NCBI GenBank assembly: GCA_024114885.1
Contig: CP099418.1
Span: 2,728,001-2,792,000, forward strand
Direction: 5' to 3'
Source of the DNA: Septoria linicola
Lineage: Eukaryota > Ascomycota > Dothideomycetes > Mycosphaerellales > Mycosphaerellaceae
Length of the DNA stretch: 64,000 bases
Shown here: positions 63,885 to 64,000 of the stretch, piece by piece
Numbering within the stretch: the first letter of the stretch is position 1
Layout: each line of letters starts with the position of its first letter
The notes under the pieces: generated by a model
Told to the model about the DNA's origin: nothing
The model's input: the letters and a program-made list of their open reading frames with translations, nothing else
Databases searched by the model: none
Translations under genes and position numbers: made by a program

Positions 63885-64000
63885 ATGGCGTCCTCCGCAG
63901 ATATCGTGGAGATGAACAAGGTCCGGGTGTCACTTGGCATGGCGCCACTTCCAGTGCCAGGCAACGACGGACCACAGTTCAAGGACGACAGTGATAGCGA
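63885..64000 (+). CDS. SNU66: SNU66/SART1-family tri-snRNP protein, 5' end only
   Basis: Only the first 38 codons are inside the window. MASSADIVEMNKVRVSLGMA followed by PLPVPG and GPQFKDD matches the conserved N-terminus of SART1/Snu66, where a short NKxRxxLGxxPLPVP motif is typical. Snu66 is a U4/U6.U5 tri-snRNP component needed for splicing; the human homologue is SART1. The ATG has a good context (CATCATGG) after a pyrimidine-rich leader. The gene continues beyond the right edge. Confidence 0.8.
   Translation, partial: MASSADIVEMNKVRVSLGMAPLPVPGNDGPQFKDDSDS

Overview
The window looks like nuclear DNA of a filamentous ascomycete, most likely a Dothideomycete close to Capnodiales/Mycosphaerellales. 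The evidence is compact genes on both strands, many 47-90 nt GT-AG introns, CTAAC/CTGAC branch-point-like motifs, and fungus-specific families (CFEM, KRE6/SKN1, BYS1-like and PIR-like wall proteins, choline-sulfatase). The placement is inferred from gene content only. No transposon, CRISPR array, rRNA or convincing tRNA was recognised.

Layout. 0-6.5 kb: partial CFEM gene (-), BLOC-1 subunit 1 (+), a four-exon short-chain dehydrogenase (+), KRE6/SKN1 glucan-synthesis protein (-). 7-13 kb: DPH1, RGP1 and ribosomal protein eS8 (all +). 13-19.5 kb: a Ser/Thr-rich GPI-type surface protein (-), a 2H-phosphoesterase (-), GET2 (+), and two mitoribosomal genes, MRP49 (-) and bL28m (+), transcribed away from each other. 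19.5-26.4 kb: three transporters (MFS -, APC/choline-type permease -, MATE +). 27-32 kb: a secreted agmatinase-family enzyme (+), COX12 (-) facing away from an NDUFA4/MLRQ-like subunit (+), a secreted PEBP-family protein (-). 33.6-42 kb: VPS1 (+), NUS1 (+), RNA1/RanGAP (-), COX17 (+), ALG6 (-). 42.7-46.7 kb: a nucleolin/GAR2-type nucleolar protein (+) and a tail-anchored orphan protein (+). 46.7-50.2 kb: gene-poor stretch with an array of about 20 small inverted repeats. 50.2-51.6 kb: an eight-exon PIR-like wall protein (-) in which most middle exons encode one repeat each. 54-64 kb: choline-sulfatase-type sulfatase (-), PTH2 (+), BYS1-like secreted protein (-), a five-exon GNAT acetyltransferase (-), and the 5' end of SNU66/SART1 (+) at the right edge.

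Most genes are single-copy housekeeping genes. Three themes recur: mitochondrial biogenesis (MRP49, bL28m, COX12, NDUFA4-like, COX17, PTH2), secretory and glycan functions (RGP1, GET2, NUS1, ALG6, KRE6, VPS1, BLOC-1), and the cell surface (CFEM, GPI protein, PIR-like protein, BYS1-like protein).

The least explained element is the hairpin array at about 48.25-48.87 kb. Its stems vary while pairing is kept, its loops are of GNRA or UUCG type when read on the + strand, and a G-poor leader lies just upstream. It is either an undescribed structured RNA or an unusual hairpin minisatellite. Two other unusual gene structures are the repeat-per-exon PIR-like gene, with a fresh exon-intron duplication and a lost acceptor site, and the APC permease, whose best model needs a frame repair at a 15-nt exon and lacks one donor site.
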